From assembly GCA_003223425.1 (NCBI GenBank), contig QHVA01000053.1, positions 1-42,120 on the forward strand: a DNA stretch of 42,120 nucleotides, given 5' to 3'. The stretch comes from Gemmatimonadota bacterium (lineage in GTDB: Bacteria > Gemmatimonadota > Gemmatimonadetes > Gemmatimonadales > Gemmatimonadaceae). The notes beneath the pieces were generated by a model. The model had not been told where the DNA came from, searched no databases, and saw only the letters and a program-made list of their open reading frames with translations. The position numbers and the translations under genes are program-made. Positions 1 to 9,455 of the stretch are shown piece by piece. Position 1 is the first letter of the stretch. Every line of letters starts with the position of its first letter.

Positions 1-269
1 GAGCGCAGACAGTGGCCTGCGAGGTTGATGGCAAGTCTTTCAGCTCGTCGGAGTTCGCCGACTTCCTTCAGACAGCTCGTGAACAGGACCGCGATGTCGC
101 TTTTCTGATTGGCGGAGCGTTCGGTCTGGCACCGACGGTGAAAACCGGATCGACGATGAAGCTGTCCCTTGCCCCGTGGACGCTACCCCACGAAATCGCG
201 CGTCTCGTCCTCGTCGAACAGATCTATCGCGCCGGGACCATTGTACGCGGCGAGCCATACCACAAATGA
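1..269 (+). CDS. rlmH: 23S rRNA (pseudouridine1915-N3)-methyltransferase RlmH, 5' truncated by window edge
   Basis: C-terminal SPOUT-type sequence ...DVAFLIGGAFGLAP...LSLAPWTLPHEIARLVLVEQIYRAGTIVRGEPYHK matches the RlmH C-terminus (LIGGxxGL, TLPH, EQLYRAxxIxxxxPYH); frame stays open to the left edge. Confidence 0.93.
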   Translation, partial: AQTVACEVDGKSFSSSEFADFLQTAREQDRDVAFLIGGAFGLAPTVKTGSTMKLSLAPWTLPHEIARLVLVEQIYRAGTIVRGEPYHK

Positions 270-1036
270 CGCTCGTTCGTGATAAGACTCCAAAAATGCA
301 GAGATCAGGCTCGCAGGAAGCCGACTGGTTCGAGGAATGGTTTGGCGAAGATTATCTGCGCATTTATCAGCACCGTGACGAAGAGGAAGCCGAGCACGCA
401 ATCGAGCTGATAGTGTCCAACTTGCCGGGCCGTGAGATCCGTTCCGTTCTCGATCTCGGTTGCGGGGCGGGGCGGCACACCAAAGTACTGTTCGAGCGGT
501 GGTGGACAGTCGGGCTCGATCTCTCGATGGCGCTCCTGAAAGTCGCGAGAAAGGAATCCCCCGATGCGCCGTACGTGCGAGGCGACATGCGAGAGCTGCC
601 GTTCGCCGGCGAGACCTTCGACCTGGTCGTTAATCTCTTCACGAGCTTCGGGTATTTCGACGACGACCGGGAGCACGCGAGAGTTCTTGCTTGCGTACGC
701 GCTGCGCTGCGGCCAGGTGGAACGCTTGTCATCGACTACCTGAACGCCAGTCAGGTGCGCAAAGACCTCGTTCCCTATGACGAACGCGTTGCGAGCGGCA
801 TTACGATCGAACAGAGCCGCGCCATCACACCCGATGACCGATTCGTCGAGAAGACCATCCGATTGCGCGAACGCGGAAGGGAGTACATCGAGAGGGTGCG
901 CCTGCTGACCGCATCGGATCTCGAGTGGATGCTCAAGGCGGCCGGATTCGAGGTGCTCAAGCGGTTTGGGGACTACGGCGGTAGCGGCTGGTCCGAGGAC
1001 TCACCACGCGTGATTCTCTTCGCGAACCGTCAATGA
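266..1036 (+). CDS. class I SAM-dependent methyltransferase
   Basis: ATG at 266 overlaps the rlmH stop (ATGA); motif I VLDLGCGAGRHTKVL, then GDMRELPFAGETFDLVVNLFTSFGYF. Confidence 0.85.
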   Translation: MTLVRDKTPKMQRSGSQEADWFEEWFGEDYLRIYQHRDEEEAEHAIELIVSNLPGREIRSVLDLGCGAGRHTKVLFERWWTVGLDLSMALLKVARKESPDAPYVRGDMRELPFAGETFDLVVNLFTSFGYFDDDREHARVLACVRAALRPGGTLVIDYLNASQVRKDLVPYDERVASGITIEQSRAITPDDRFVEKTIRLRERGREYIERVRLLTASDLEWMLKAAGFEVLKRFGDYGGSGWSEDSPRVILFANRQ

Positions 1037-2619
1037 ATCCTCGAATCGTAACTCAATCGCTCAGCGGCAATCCCCTCGCCGCCGCGGCGATGTCGGGCAG
1101 TGCGCCTGCGAACTGGTACGAGCCTGTCCCCGCCGATGCGGCGTCCTGGCGTGAACGCCTCGACTCGGTTCGATCGGAGTCTGCTGGCGATTGGCTGACA
1201 CGTCTGGCGCCGGCATTCGATGCTACCGGGAAAGCGAAGGAGCGACTCGAACGGTCCAGCGCGCGACAGGGAGTGGTCGTCACAACGGGCCAGCAACCGG
1301 GCCTGTTCGGAGGCCCGATCTACACGCTGTCCAAGGCGTTGAGCGCACTCGCCATCGCCGACGCGCTTCAGGAAGCTACAGGCATTCCAGTGGCGCCGGT
1401 CTTCTGGGCGGCGACCGACGATACCGATTTCAGGGAAGCAAGCAGCACTGTCGTTTCGATTCCGGGCGGCGCGCAGCTCCTCCGCATCGATCATCCGGAG
1501 CCGCTCGGTCGTCCAATGGCGTCGATGCCACTCGGCGATGTGTCCGCACAGCTGGACGCGCTGCGGCGAGCCGCCGGATCCACCGTCGACAGTACTCCAA
1601 TCGAGCTGCTGGAACGCTTCTACAGTGCCAATTACACGATAGGATCGGCGTACGTCTCTTTCCTTCGCGCGTTACTGGCGCCGCTCGGAATCGCCGTGAT
1701 CGATGCGTCGCATCAGGCGACCCGAGCCGCGTCGATCCCCGTGTTGAGCACGGCACTCGAGAAAGCGGAAGACATCGGTCGGCGGATCGTCGAGCGAAAT
1801 CGCGAAATAGAAAGCGCCGGATTTGCTCCGCAGGTTCAGGATGTGCCCGGACTTTCGCTCGTCTTCAGCACCGCGTCGGGCGCGCGCAAACGCGTTCCAA
1901 TCAAAGCTGCGCGCAACCAGGCGATTACCGAGGATATGGGTCCCAACGTGTTGCTACGCCCGGTAGTCGAGCGCGCCATACTGCCGACGGCCACCTACGT
2001 CGGAGGCCCTGCGGAAATCGCCTACTTCGCGCAGATCTCACTCATCGCAGAAGTGCTCGGCGTTGGGCGCCCCGCGATTGTCCCGCGGTGGTCGTGCCTC
2101 ATCATCGAGCCGCACGTCGAGCAGATCCTCGAGAAACTCTACCTGTTGCCCGAGGACTTTCGTGAGCCTCATGAGGTGGAGACGCGTGTCGCACGGGCGC
2201 AGCTGCCGAAGTCGGTCGTCGACGAGCTAAACGTGACACGCGCGGCTCTCGACGAAAGACTCGACGAGCTTACTAAAGCTGTCGCGAAGGAACGCGCAGC
2301 CGTGGGCGCATCCGTTACGGAGGGATTGCGTGCGAATCTGACGAAGCGTCTCGATCGATTTGAGCGCCGTCTCATCGCCGCAGCGAAAAGGCAGCACACC
2401 GAGATCATGCGTGAGATCGGTACGGCGCGCGGATCTCTCTATCCTCTGGGCAAACCGCAGGAGCGGGTCCTCAATTTTGTGCCACTCCTCGCTCGCTACG
2501 GGACTGTTTTGCGCGACGAGATGCTTGAGGAAGCGAGACATCACGCACTGCACTTAGTCGGCGGTAATGCGACATCGCACCGTCTGGAGGGAGCTGTTTC
2601 CGCACGAGGCGGTTCGTGA
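1033..2619 (+). CDS. bshC: bacillithiol biosynthesis cysteine-adding enzyme BshC
   Basis: 528 aa; GVVVTTGQQPGLFGGPIYTLSKALSALAIA and FWAATDDTDFRE hallmarks; 4-nt overlap with upstream ORF. Confidence 0.9.
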   Translation: MNPRIVTQSLSGNPLAAAAMSGSAPANWYEPVPADAASWRERLDSVRSESAGDWLTRLAPAFDATGKAKERLERSSARQGVVVTTGQQPGLFGGPIYTLSKALSALAIADALQEATGIPVAPVFWAATDDTDFREASSTVVSIPGGAQLLRIDHPEPLGRPMASMPLGDVSAQLDALRRAAGSTVDSTPIELLERFYSANYTIGSAYVSFLRALLAPLGIAVIDASHQATRAASIPVLSTALEKAEDIGRRIVERNREIESAGFAPQVQDVPGLSLVFSTASGARKRVPIKAARNQAITEDMGPNVLLRPVVERAILPTATYVGGPAEIAYFAQISLIAEVLGVGRPAIVPRWSCLIIEPHVEQILEKLYLLPEDFREPHEVETRVARAQLPKSVVDELNVTRAALDERLDELTKAVAKERAAVGASVTEGLRANLTKRLDRFERRLIAAAKRQHTEIMREIGTARGSLYPLGKPQERVLNFVPLLARYGTVLRDEMLEEARHHALHLVGGNATSHRLEGAVSARGGS

Positions 2620-4358
2620 ATAGAGGGGAAGACGAGAACGTAAAGGATCGACCCCTTACCGAGTTGTTGCCCGCCGAGCCTGATGAGGTCGCCGAGGCCG
2701 CACCGCCGATAGAGCGGACGGACACTCCACGGACAACAGAAAGCCGAGCGCTTGAGCGAAAGGGCGCGGCATTTCTCGTAGCCTCGGGAATTCTTCTCAG
2801 CCGTCTCGCGGGACTGATTCGCCAGACTATGATGGCCCGCTACCTCGGCGCCGGCCTTGCCGCCGACGCTTTCAACGCCGCGTTCCGCATTCCGAACATG
2901 CTGCAGAATTTGTTCGGCGAAGGTGTGCTGTCCGCCTCGTTCATACCGGAGTACGCAGGACTCCTGGGGAGAGGAGATGAGAATGAGGCGACCCGACTGG
3001 CAGGCGCAGTTGCGGGCATGTTGGCGCTCGTCTCGTCGATCATCGTGGCGCTCGGCTTATTCACTGCGCCATGGCTCGTGGCCATCATCGCCAACGGTTT
3101 TACGGGCGAGAAGCGCGAGCTCACGGTGCTGCTGACCCGAATCCTGTTCCCAGGTGCAGGCCTCCTCGTGTTCTCGGCCTGGTGTCTGGGAATTCTCAAC
3201 AGTCACCGCCGGTTCTTCATGTCCTACACCGCGCCCGTACTCTGGAATCTGGCGATGGTCGCGACACTCATTTTCTTCCACCAGGGTCGCAGCGAGGTTC
3301 AGCTCGCGATCTATCTCGCCTACGGATCGGTTGTCGGAAGCGCGCTGCAGTTCGGGATTCAGCTTCCGCAAGTGATGACTCTCGCGCGCGGAATCAGACC
3401 GCGACTGACAGCATCGCACGAAAGCGTCCGCAACGTGTTTCGCAATTTCGTTCCAGCGTTTGTCGGCAGAGGCGTCGTGCAGCTCAGTGCGTACGTCGAT
3501 GCGTGGCTCGCGAGCTATCTGGGAAATGGCGCGGTCTCGTCGTTCACGTACGCCCAAACGATATACGTTCTGCCGATCAGTCTCTTTGGCATGGCCATAT
3601 CAGCCGCGGAGCTTCCTGCGATGTCGCGCGCGGTGGGCACTACCGCGGAGATCGGCGCGTACCTGCGCGGCCGACTCAGCGACGGCCTCGACCGCATCGC
3701 TTACTTCATCGTTCCAAGCATCGTTGCGCTCCTCGCGCTCGGAGATCTGATCGTACACCTGCTGTTCCAGAGTGGAAGGTTCCAGCTGGGCAATACGATC
3801 TGGGTGTGGCAGATCCTGATCGGTTCAACCATCGGACTTCTCGCGTCCACGATGGGCCGCCTGTACTCATCCACTTTTTACGCTCTGCGCGATACGCGAA
3901 CACCGCTGCGTTACGCAGTCGTGCGGGTGATTCTTACCACGGTTCTCGGATATCTCTTCGCGCTGGTCCTGCCCGGTCTACTCGGCCTCGATCGCAAACT
4001 TGGCGCGGCAGGGCTCACTGCGTCGGCGGGCCTTGCTGGTTGGGTAGAGTTTTATTTGCTGCGGCGCGAGATGGACAAGAGAATCGGTCGCACCCGACTG
4101 ATACGATCGCGCGTCGCGCGCTTGTGGCTCGCGGCACTCGTCGGTGCCGCACTTCCCTGGGCATACAAGCTGGCGGTCGATCGCGGCTCGCCCGTTCTCT
4201 CTGTGCACGAAACCGTCGTGCGCGCGAAGCTCATGGATTTGGTCCTGCTCGCGGTCTACGGCTTGACCTACCTCGGTATGACTGCGGCATTTCGAATTCC
4301 CGAGGCAAAACACGTCATTGATCGAGGGACGCGATTGTTCAAGCGCGCGAGGCGTTAG
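2616..4358 (+). CDS. murJ: lipid II flippase MurJ (MviN family)
   Basis: 580 aa multi-TM; GILLSRLAGLIRQTMMARYLGAGLAADAFNAAFRIPNMLQNLFGEGVLSASFIPEYA is typical MurJ N-terminus; GTG start overlapping bshC stop. Confidence 0.95.
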   Translation: MNRGEDENVKDRPLTELLPAEPDEVAEAAPPIERTDTPRTTESRALERKGAAFLVASGILLSRLAGLIRQTMMARYLGAGLAADAFNAAFRIPNMLQNLFGEGVLSASFIPEYAGLLGRGDENEATRLAGAVAGMLALVSSIIVALGLFTAPWLVAIIANGFTGEKRELTVLLTRILFPGAGLLVFSAWCLGILNSHRRFFMSYTAPVLWNLAMVATLIFFHQGRSEVQLAIYLAYGSVVGSALQFGIQLPQVMTLARGIRPRLTASHESVRNVFRNFVPAFVGRGVVQLSAYVDAWLASYLGNGAVSSFTYAQTIYVLPISLFGMAISAAELPAMSRAVGTTAEIGAYLRGRLSDGLDRIAYFIVPSIVALLALGDLIVHLLFQSGRFQLGNTIWVWQILIGSTIGLLASTMGRLYSSTFYALRDTRTPLRYAVVRVILTTVLGYLFALVLPGLLGLDRKLGAAGLTASAGLAGWVEFYLLRREMDKRIGRTRLIRSRVARLWLAALVGAALPWAYKLAVDRGSPVLSVHETVVRAKLMDLVLLAVYGLTYLGMTAAFRIPEAKHVIDRGTRLFKRARR

Positions 4359-4381
4359 AGGTGAACCCTGCTTTCCGCGCA

Positions 4382-4390
4382 TGGTATAAT
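4382..4390 (+). promoter_or_regulatory. extended -10 promoter element (TGGTATAAT) for uvrC
   Basis: Perfect TGnTATAAT ending 5 nt before the uvrC ATG (4396); weak -35-like GTGAAC at 4361-4366. Confidence 0.6.
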
Positions 4391-4395
4391 TACAC

Positions 4396-6216
4396 ATGCT
4401 GTCAGTTCCCGACGCTATTGCAACAAAGCTCCCACATCTTCCGGAGGGACCGGGTGTCTATCTGTGGAAGGGAAGGGATGGGACTACCCTCTATGTAGGC
4501 AAAGCGAAGCGGCTTCGCTCGCGGGTGCGAAGTTATTTCGCGAATGACCAACTAGAAAGCGTAAAGACTCGGCATTTAGTCGGCCTCATTGCCGATCTCG
4601 AGACGATCGTGGTGCCGAGTGAAGCGCACGCGCTGATACTCGAGGCGAACCTGATCAAAGAGTATCACCCGCGATTCAACATCGCGCTGCGCGACGACAA
4701 GTCCTATCCATATATCAAAGTGACGGTGCAGGAGCCGTTTCCAAGGGTATTCGTCACCCGGCGAATCGAGGATGACGGAGCGAGCTACTTTGGTCCCTAT
4801 ACCGATGTCGGGGGAATGCGCCGCGCGCTCAACGTGGTGAAGAGAATATTCACTGTACGGAGCTGCAACTACGACATGCCGGCTCAGATGCCCGAGCGGC
4901 CGTGCCTCGACTACTACATCAAGCGTTGCAAGGCACCGTGCATTCTGGCGCAGTCGCAGCAGGACTACCGCGCAATGATCGACGAAGTGGTTCTCTTCCT
5001 CTCAGGCAGGCCGGACGAGGTATTCCGACGCGTGAAGGAGCGGATGGACCTTGCGTCCGAGCAGCTCGATTTTGAGCGCGCGGCGGAACTGCGCGACGTA
5101 CTTCACCATCTCGAGCGAATGGAGGAGCCAACCGTCGTACTGGAGGTAGAGGGTGGCGATCGCGACGTCATCGGCTACGCCCGAGATGGCGATGACGCCT
5201 GCGTCACGGTGTTGAGAATACGGAGCGGTAAACTGCTTTCGCGCGAGCAGCGTTTCTTCACGAACATCGACGGTGAGGATGATACCGACGTGATGACGAT
5301 GTTTCTTGCCGGGAGCTACGTCGGCATGCAGGGGAAAGCACGACAGGTTCTCCTTCCTTTCGATTTCCCGGATCGGGAACTCATCGAGCAGGCCTTGCCC
5401 GAGAGCAGAATTCAGATTCCCCAGCGCGGCCCGCGACGCGAGCTGATAGCGCTCGCTGAGCAGAATGCTCGTCATTTGCTCGAGGAGCTGAAGCTTTCGT
5501 CGATGGAGGCGGAGGAGCGGGCAGGGGATCCTGTGTACGAGCTTAGCCGGGAGCTGGGGCTGCAGCGGCTGCCGCGGTCGCTCGTATGCTTCGACATTTC
5601 CACTACTCAGGGCACTGATACCGTCGGCTCGTGCGTCTGGTTCGAGAACGGGCGGCCGAAGCGTAACGAGTATCGGAAGTTCAAAGTGAAGACGGTCGAA
5701 GGCAGCGACGACTTTGCGTCGATGCGAGAGGTCGTACGACGCTACTTCGATCGGCGTCTGAACGACGAGAAGTCGCTGCCAGACCTGATCGTAATCGATG
5801 GCGGTAAGGGGCAGCTATCGGCGGCCCACGACGCACTCACGGAGTTGGGTTTGGCCGATCGTCCGTTGATAAGCCTTGCAAAGCGGGAGGAGGAGGTCTT
5901 CATCTGGGGCAGAGAAGAGCCCCTCAAGATCTCGCGCCGCTCGCCAGGACTGAGGCTACTGCAGCAGGCGCGGGACGAAGCTCACCGTTTTGCTGTGACC
6001 TACAATCGCAAGCGCCGGGCGATGCGAACGGTGACGTCCGAGCTGCTTCGGGTGCCCGGTATCGGACCGGTAAAAAGGCGTCTGTTGCTCAAAGAATTCG
6101 GAAGCGTGCAGGGGGTTCGCGACGCGGGCGAGGACGCTATAGCCAAGCTTCCCGGCTTCAACGCTGAGCGTGCGCGGAAGCTCCTCGAATCGCTGGCGGC
6201 CACGAGTCCTGTGTGA
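4396..6216 (+). CDS. uvrC: excinuclease ABC subunit UvrC
   Basis: 606 aa; GIY-YIG N-terminus LPEGPGVYLWKGRDGTTLYVGKAKRLRSRVRSYF, UVR region, C-terminal HhH LLRVPGIGPVKRRLLLKEFGS. Confidence 0.97.
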   Translation: MLSVPDAIATKLPHLPEGPGVYLWKGRDGTTLYVGKAKRLRSRVRSYFANDQLESVKTRHLVGLIADLETIVVPSEAHALILEANLIKEYHPRFNIALRDDKSYPYIKVTVQEPFPRVFVTRRIEDDGASYFGPYTDVGGMRRALNVVKRIFTVRSCNYDMPAQMPERPCLDYYIKRCKAPCILAQSQQDYRAMIDEVVLFLSGRPDEVFRRVKERMDLASEQLDFERAAELRDVLHHLERMEEPTVVLEVEGGDRDVIGYARDGDDACVTVLRIRSGKLLSREQRFFTNIDGEDDTDVMTMFLAGSYVGMQGKARQVLLPFDFPDRELIEQALPESRIQIPQRGPRRELIALAEQNARHLLEELKLSSMEAEERAGDPVYELSRELGLQRLPRSLVCFDISTTQGTDTVGSCVWFENGRPKRNEYRKFKVKTVEGSDDFASMREVVRRYFDRRLNDEKSLPDLIVIDGGKGQLSAAHDALTELGLADRPLISLAKREEEVFIWGREEPLKISRRSPGLRLLQQARDEAHRFAVTYNRKRRAMRTVTSELLRVPGIGPVKRRLLLKEFGSVQGVRDAGEDAIAKLPGFNAERARKLLESLAATSPV

Positions 6217-6270
6217 ACGAAAACGGGCGCAATCGAATCGGCAGGGAGAGAGCTAAACTTCGGTAATTCC

Positions 6271-6298
6271 TTGACTTCGCTCTTTACACCTCTAAATT
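6271..6298 (+). promoter_or_regulatory. candidate sigma70-type promoter (TTGACT-16-TAAATT)
   Basis: TTGACT 6271-6276, 16-nt spacer, TAAATT 6293-6298, followed by ATG at 6308. Confidence 0.35.
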
Positions 6299-6307
6299 AC
6301 TTGAGCT

Positions 6308-7536
6308 ATGGTCAAGGTATCTCGGGTAGAATCAAAAAGCATCGCCGACGAGCTCGGAATCCGGACGGGCACCGAGCTACTCACCGTCAACGGGCGACCC
6401 CTCGGAGACTTCCTCGACTGGGAATTTCTCACCGCTGACGGCGCCTGGATGGTGAACCGCTAGGGATCTCGCTCGAGCCACCAACTGTAAGGCGGTGCGC
6501 GAATCGGTGCGAGTTCTGTTTCATCGAGGGCTTGCCGGCGGGCCTTCGCAAGCCGCTCTATGTTCGGGACGACGATTATCGACTCTCGTTCGCGTACGGG
6601 AACTTCGCGACTCTCTCGAATGTGAAAGAGCGCGACATCGAGCGCATACTCGAGTATCGACTCTCTCCGCTCTATGTCTCGGTGCATGCGACGAATCATG
6701 ACGCGCGCAAGATTCTGCTCAACAACCAGCGCGTCCCAGACATAAAAGCCCAGCTTTCGCGTCTCGCGAAGGGTGGAATCCAGTTTCATTGCCAGATGGT
6801 CATCGTTCCCGGGTTGAACGATCAAGCGGTGCTCGATGAGTCGCTCACCGATTTGTGGGATATGCGCGATGCAGTGTTGTCAGCGGCGGTCGTGCCGGTC
6901 GGCCTGACTCAGTTCTCGCACCTCTACAGTGGCAGGAAGATGGATCGGGACACGGCTCGATCAATCCTTGCGCAGGTGGAGCGCTGGGGGAGACGTGCAA
7001 TGCGGCTGCGCGGCGAGACCTGGGTTTTCGGGTCCGATGAGCTTTACCTCCTCGCGGAGCGCGAGCTTCCCGGACCCAAGCACTACGGCGAGTTCGCTCA
7101 GATCGAGAACGGCGTCGGCGCAGTCACTTCGCTGCGGATGCGAGTTGCAGCGGGATTGGACCGCGTCGCCCATCGCGAGGGACAGCGAATCGGAGTCGTC
7201 ACTGGGTTCGCGATGGCGCCACTTATGAAGCCTCTGCTCGACAGCCTGCGCGGAGTGACTGGCGCCGAATTCGAGCTGATCGTCGCGGAAAACTCTTTGT
7301 TTGGCCCGACGATAACAACCGCTGGTCTTCTGGTCGGCAGGGACATTATGTCGGCGCTTTCCGATCGCCATGACCTCGATATCGCTCTGATTCCGGCGGA
7401 AACGATTAACGAGGACCGCGTCTTTCTCGACGATTACACGCTGGAAGCAGTGCGTGAGTCTCTGCCGATGCCGATCTTTCCGTCCTACGAGTTCATCGAT
7501 GTGCTGCAGTCCGAGGCCAGTGGGATACTCGCGTGA
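6308..7536 (+). pseudogene. DUF512/radical-SAM family protein, split into two reading frames (frameshift/internal deletion)
   Basis: N-terminal PDZ-like piece MVKVSRVESKSIADELGIRTGTELLTVNGRPLGDFLDWEFLTADGAWMVNR* (6308-6463, frame 2); the rest in frame 1 from 6439: RRLDGEPLGISLEPPTVRRCANRCEFCFIEGLPAGLRKPLYVRDDDYRLSFAYGNFATLSN... to 7536, including the CX3CX2C cluster. Confidence 0.7.
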
Positions 7537-8840
7537 ATCTGCCCGTCATTGCCCTCATCGGACGTCCCAACGTCGGTAAATCGGCCCTATTCAACCGCAT
7601 CGTTGGCGAGAATAGCGCAATCGTGAGTGAGGAGGCCGGCACTACTCGCGACCGCCATTTCGCGCGCGCAGAATGGAATGGTCGCCAGTTCTGGCTCGTC
7701 GATACCGGTGGGCTGACCGACGACCCGCGCATCCCCATGGACGTCGAGATCAAGCGGCAGATATTGCAGGCAATCGACGAATCCGACGTTCTGATGCTAG
7801 TGGTCGACGCAAAGGCCGGATTGCATCCCAGTGATACCCAGGTTGTGGAGTTGCTGCGCGAGTCACGAAAGCCGTGGGTGCTGGTCGCCAACAAAGTCGA
7901 CGATCCATCTACGACAAACTACTTCGAGTTCTACGAGCTGGGTGCCGGCGATCCGATTCCTGTATCCGCACTCAACGGCAAGAACTCCGGCGACATGCTC
8001 GACGTCCTCGTAGGGCGAATTCCAATCGCTGCCGAAGAAGTCACCGATGCGCTGCGCGTTGCGGTAGTCGGGCGTCCCAATGTCGGCAAATCGTCTCTCA
8101 TCAACCGACTGCTCGGCGAGGAGCGACTCGTTGTTGCCGAAACCGCGGGAACGACGCGCGACGCAATCGACACTCCGATGATGTTTCACGGACGCGAAAT
8201 AATTTTCGTCGATACCGCGGGACTTAGACGTCAGTCCAAGGTGGAAGAGGGAATTGAATTCTATTCTTCGCTCCGAACGAGGCGCGCAATCGAGAGATCT
8301 GACATCTGTATTCTGGTGTTGGACGCTACCGAGGGTCTCCACAACCAGGATTTGAAGATCGCGGCGCTGGCGTGGGAGAGTGGGCGCGGTTTGATCGTGG
8401 TCGTGAACAAGTGGGATTTGAAGGAAAAAGAGAACAACACCGCCGCAGAGTTCGAGAAAGAAGCACATGAAAAGGCGCCGTTCCTAAGATTTGTTCCCTT
8501 CGTCTTCACGTCTGCTATCAGCGGGCAGCGGGTAACCAGGATTCTCGAGCTGCTGCTCGAAGTGGACGCTGAGCGCCACAAACGGATTAGCACATCGCAG
8601 GTGAACAGCACGCTGGAACAAATCGTCGGCAGGCGCCAGCCACCGCAAGCAGCGGGTCGCGAGATCAAGTTGAATTACGCCACGCAGGTCGAGACTGCGC
8701 CGCCAGTGATCGCAGTCTTCGGCAACAATCCTGACCTGGTGCAGGAGCATTACGTCAGGTATCTGCACAACGGCTTCCGCGAAGCGTGGGGATTTCGCGG
8801 TAATCCTCTCCGCATCATCATGCGGCGGAAGACTGCGTAG
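7533..8840 (+). CDS. der: ribosome biogenesis GTPase Der (EngA)
   Basis: Two tandem GTPase domains: GRPNVGKSALFNRIVGE...DTGG...NKVD and GRPNVGKSSLINRLLGEER...DTAG...NKWD; KH-like C-terminus. Confidence 0.97.
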   Translation: MNLPVIALIGRPNVGKSALFNRIVGENSAIVSEEAGTTRDRHFARAEWNGRQFWLVDTGGLTDDPRIPMDVEIKRQILQAIDESDVLMLVVDAKAGLHPSDTQVVELLRESRKPWVLVANKVDDPSTTNYFEFYELGAGDPIPVSALNGKNSGDMLDVLVGRIPIAAEEVTDALRVAVVGRPNVGKSSLINRLLGEERLVVAETAGTTRDAIDTPMMFHGREIIFVDTAGLRRQSKVEEGIEFYSSLRTRRAIERSDICILVLDATEGLHNQDLKIAALAWESGRGLIVVVNKWDLKEKENNTAAEFEKEAHEKAPFLRFVPFVFTSAISGQRVTRILELLLEVDAERHKRISTSQVNSTLEQIVGRRQPPQAAGREIKLNYATQVETAPPVIAVFGNNPDLVQEHYVRYLHNGFREAWGFRGNPLRIIMRRKTA

Positions 8841-9455
8841 ATGGCGCCAATCTTTGGCGTCATCATTTCCTACCTCGCCGGCTCGATACCGTCGGCATAC
8901 ATCGCCGGCAAATTGCGCGGCGTCGACCTTCGCAAGCACGGCTCGGGGAATCTGGGCGCAACCAACGTCGTGCGAGTGTTGGGATCGAGGATCGGCGCGG
9001 CAGTATTCATCGCCGATTTTCTGAAAGGATTTCTTCCCGTGTATTTTCTGCCGACGTACACCGACACGCTGAGGCCGGAATTGTGGGCATTGGTGTACGG
9101 CGCAGCCGCCATAGTGGGTCACGTCAAACCCATTTTTCTGCTCGGCAAGGGGGGAGGGAAAGGAGTCGCAACGGCGAGCGGTGTGTTCATGGCGCTCGCG
9201 CTCGTCCCAATGCTCGTTGCACAGGCGGTATGGATCATCGTCTTCTATTTCACTCGTTACGTGAGCCTCGCGTCCCTTCTGAGTGCGGTAGTGCTGCCGA
9301 TCGCGATTCTCGCGTTGTACCGCGACGCTCTCTCGCCGGTTTTCGTCGCCAGCGTGATCATCGTGCTGTTCGTGTTCTGGACGCACCGCGCGAATATTGG
9401 CCGTCTTCGCCGCGGTGAAGAGCATCGCTTTGTGAAAAAGGAAGCGGCATCCTGA
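8841..9455 (+). CDS. plsY: glycerol-3-phosphate acyltransferase PlsY
   Basis: SYLAGSIPSAYIAGKLRGVDLRKHGSGNLGATNVVRVLG and GKGGGKGVATASGV motifs. Confidence 0.96.
   Translation: MAPIFGVIISYLAGSIPSAYIAGKLRGVDLRKHGSGNLGATNVVRVLGSRIGAAVFIADFLKGFLPVYFLPTYTDTLRPELWALVYGAAAIVGHVKPIFLLGKGGGKGVATASGVFMALALVPMLVAQAVWIIVFYFTRYVSLASLLSAVVLPIAILALYRDALSPVFVASVIIVLFVFWTHRANIGRLRRGEEHRFVKKEAAS

Noticed and set aside
1191-2165. 324-aa ORF within bshC
   Set aside because: Alternate-frame Arg-rich translation with no family features; bshC frame is convincing.
3071-4321. 416-aa + strand ORF inside murJ in another frame
   Set aside because: Arg/Ser/His-rich low-quality translation overlapping a clear MurJ; shadow ORF from high GC.
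6440-6465. Programmed -1 frameshift in the DUF512 gene
   Set aside because: No canonical X XXY YYZ slippery heptamer near the junction and the intervening segment appears too short; deletion or assembly error preferred.
8484-9425. 313-aa - strand ORF opposite der/plsY
   Set aside because: His/Asp/Arg-rich antisense shadow; no recognisable domain.
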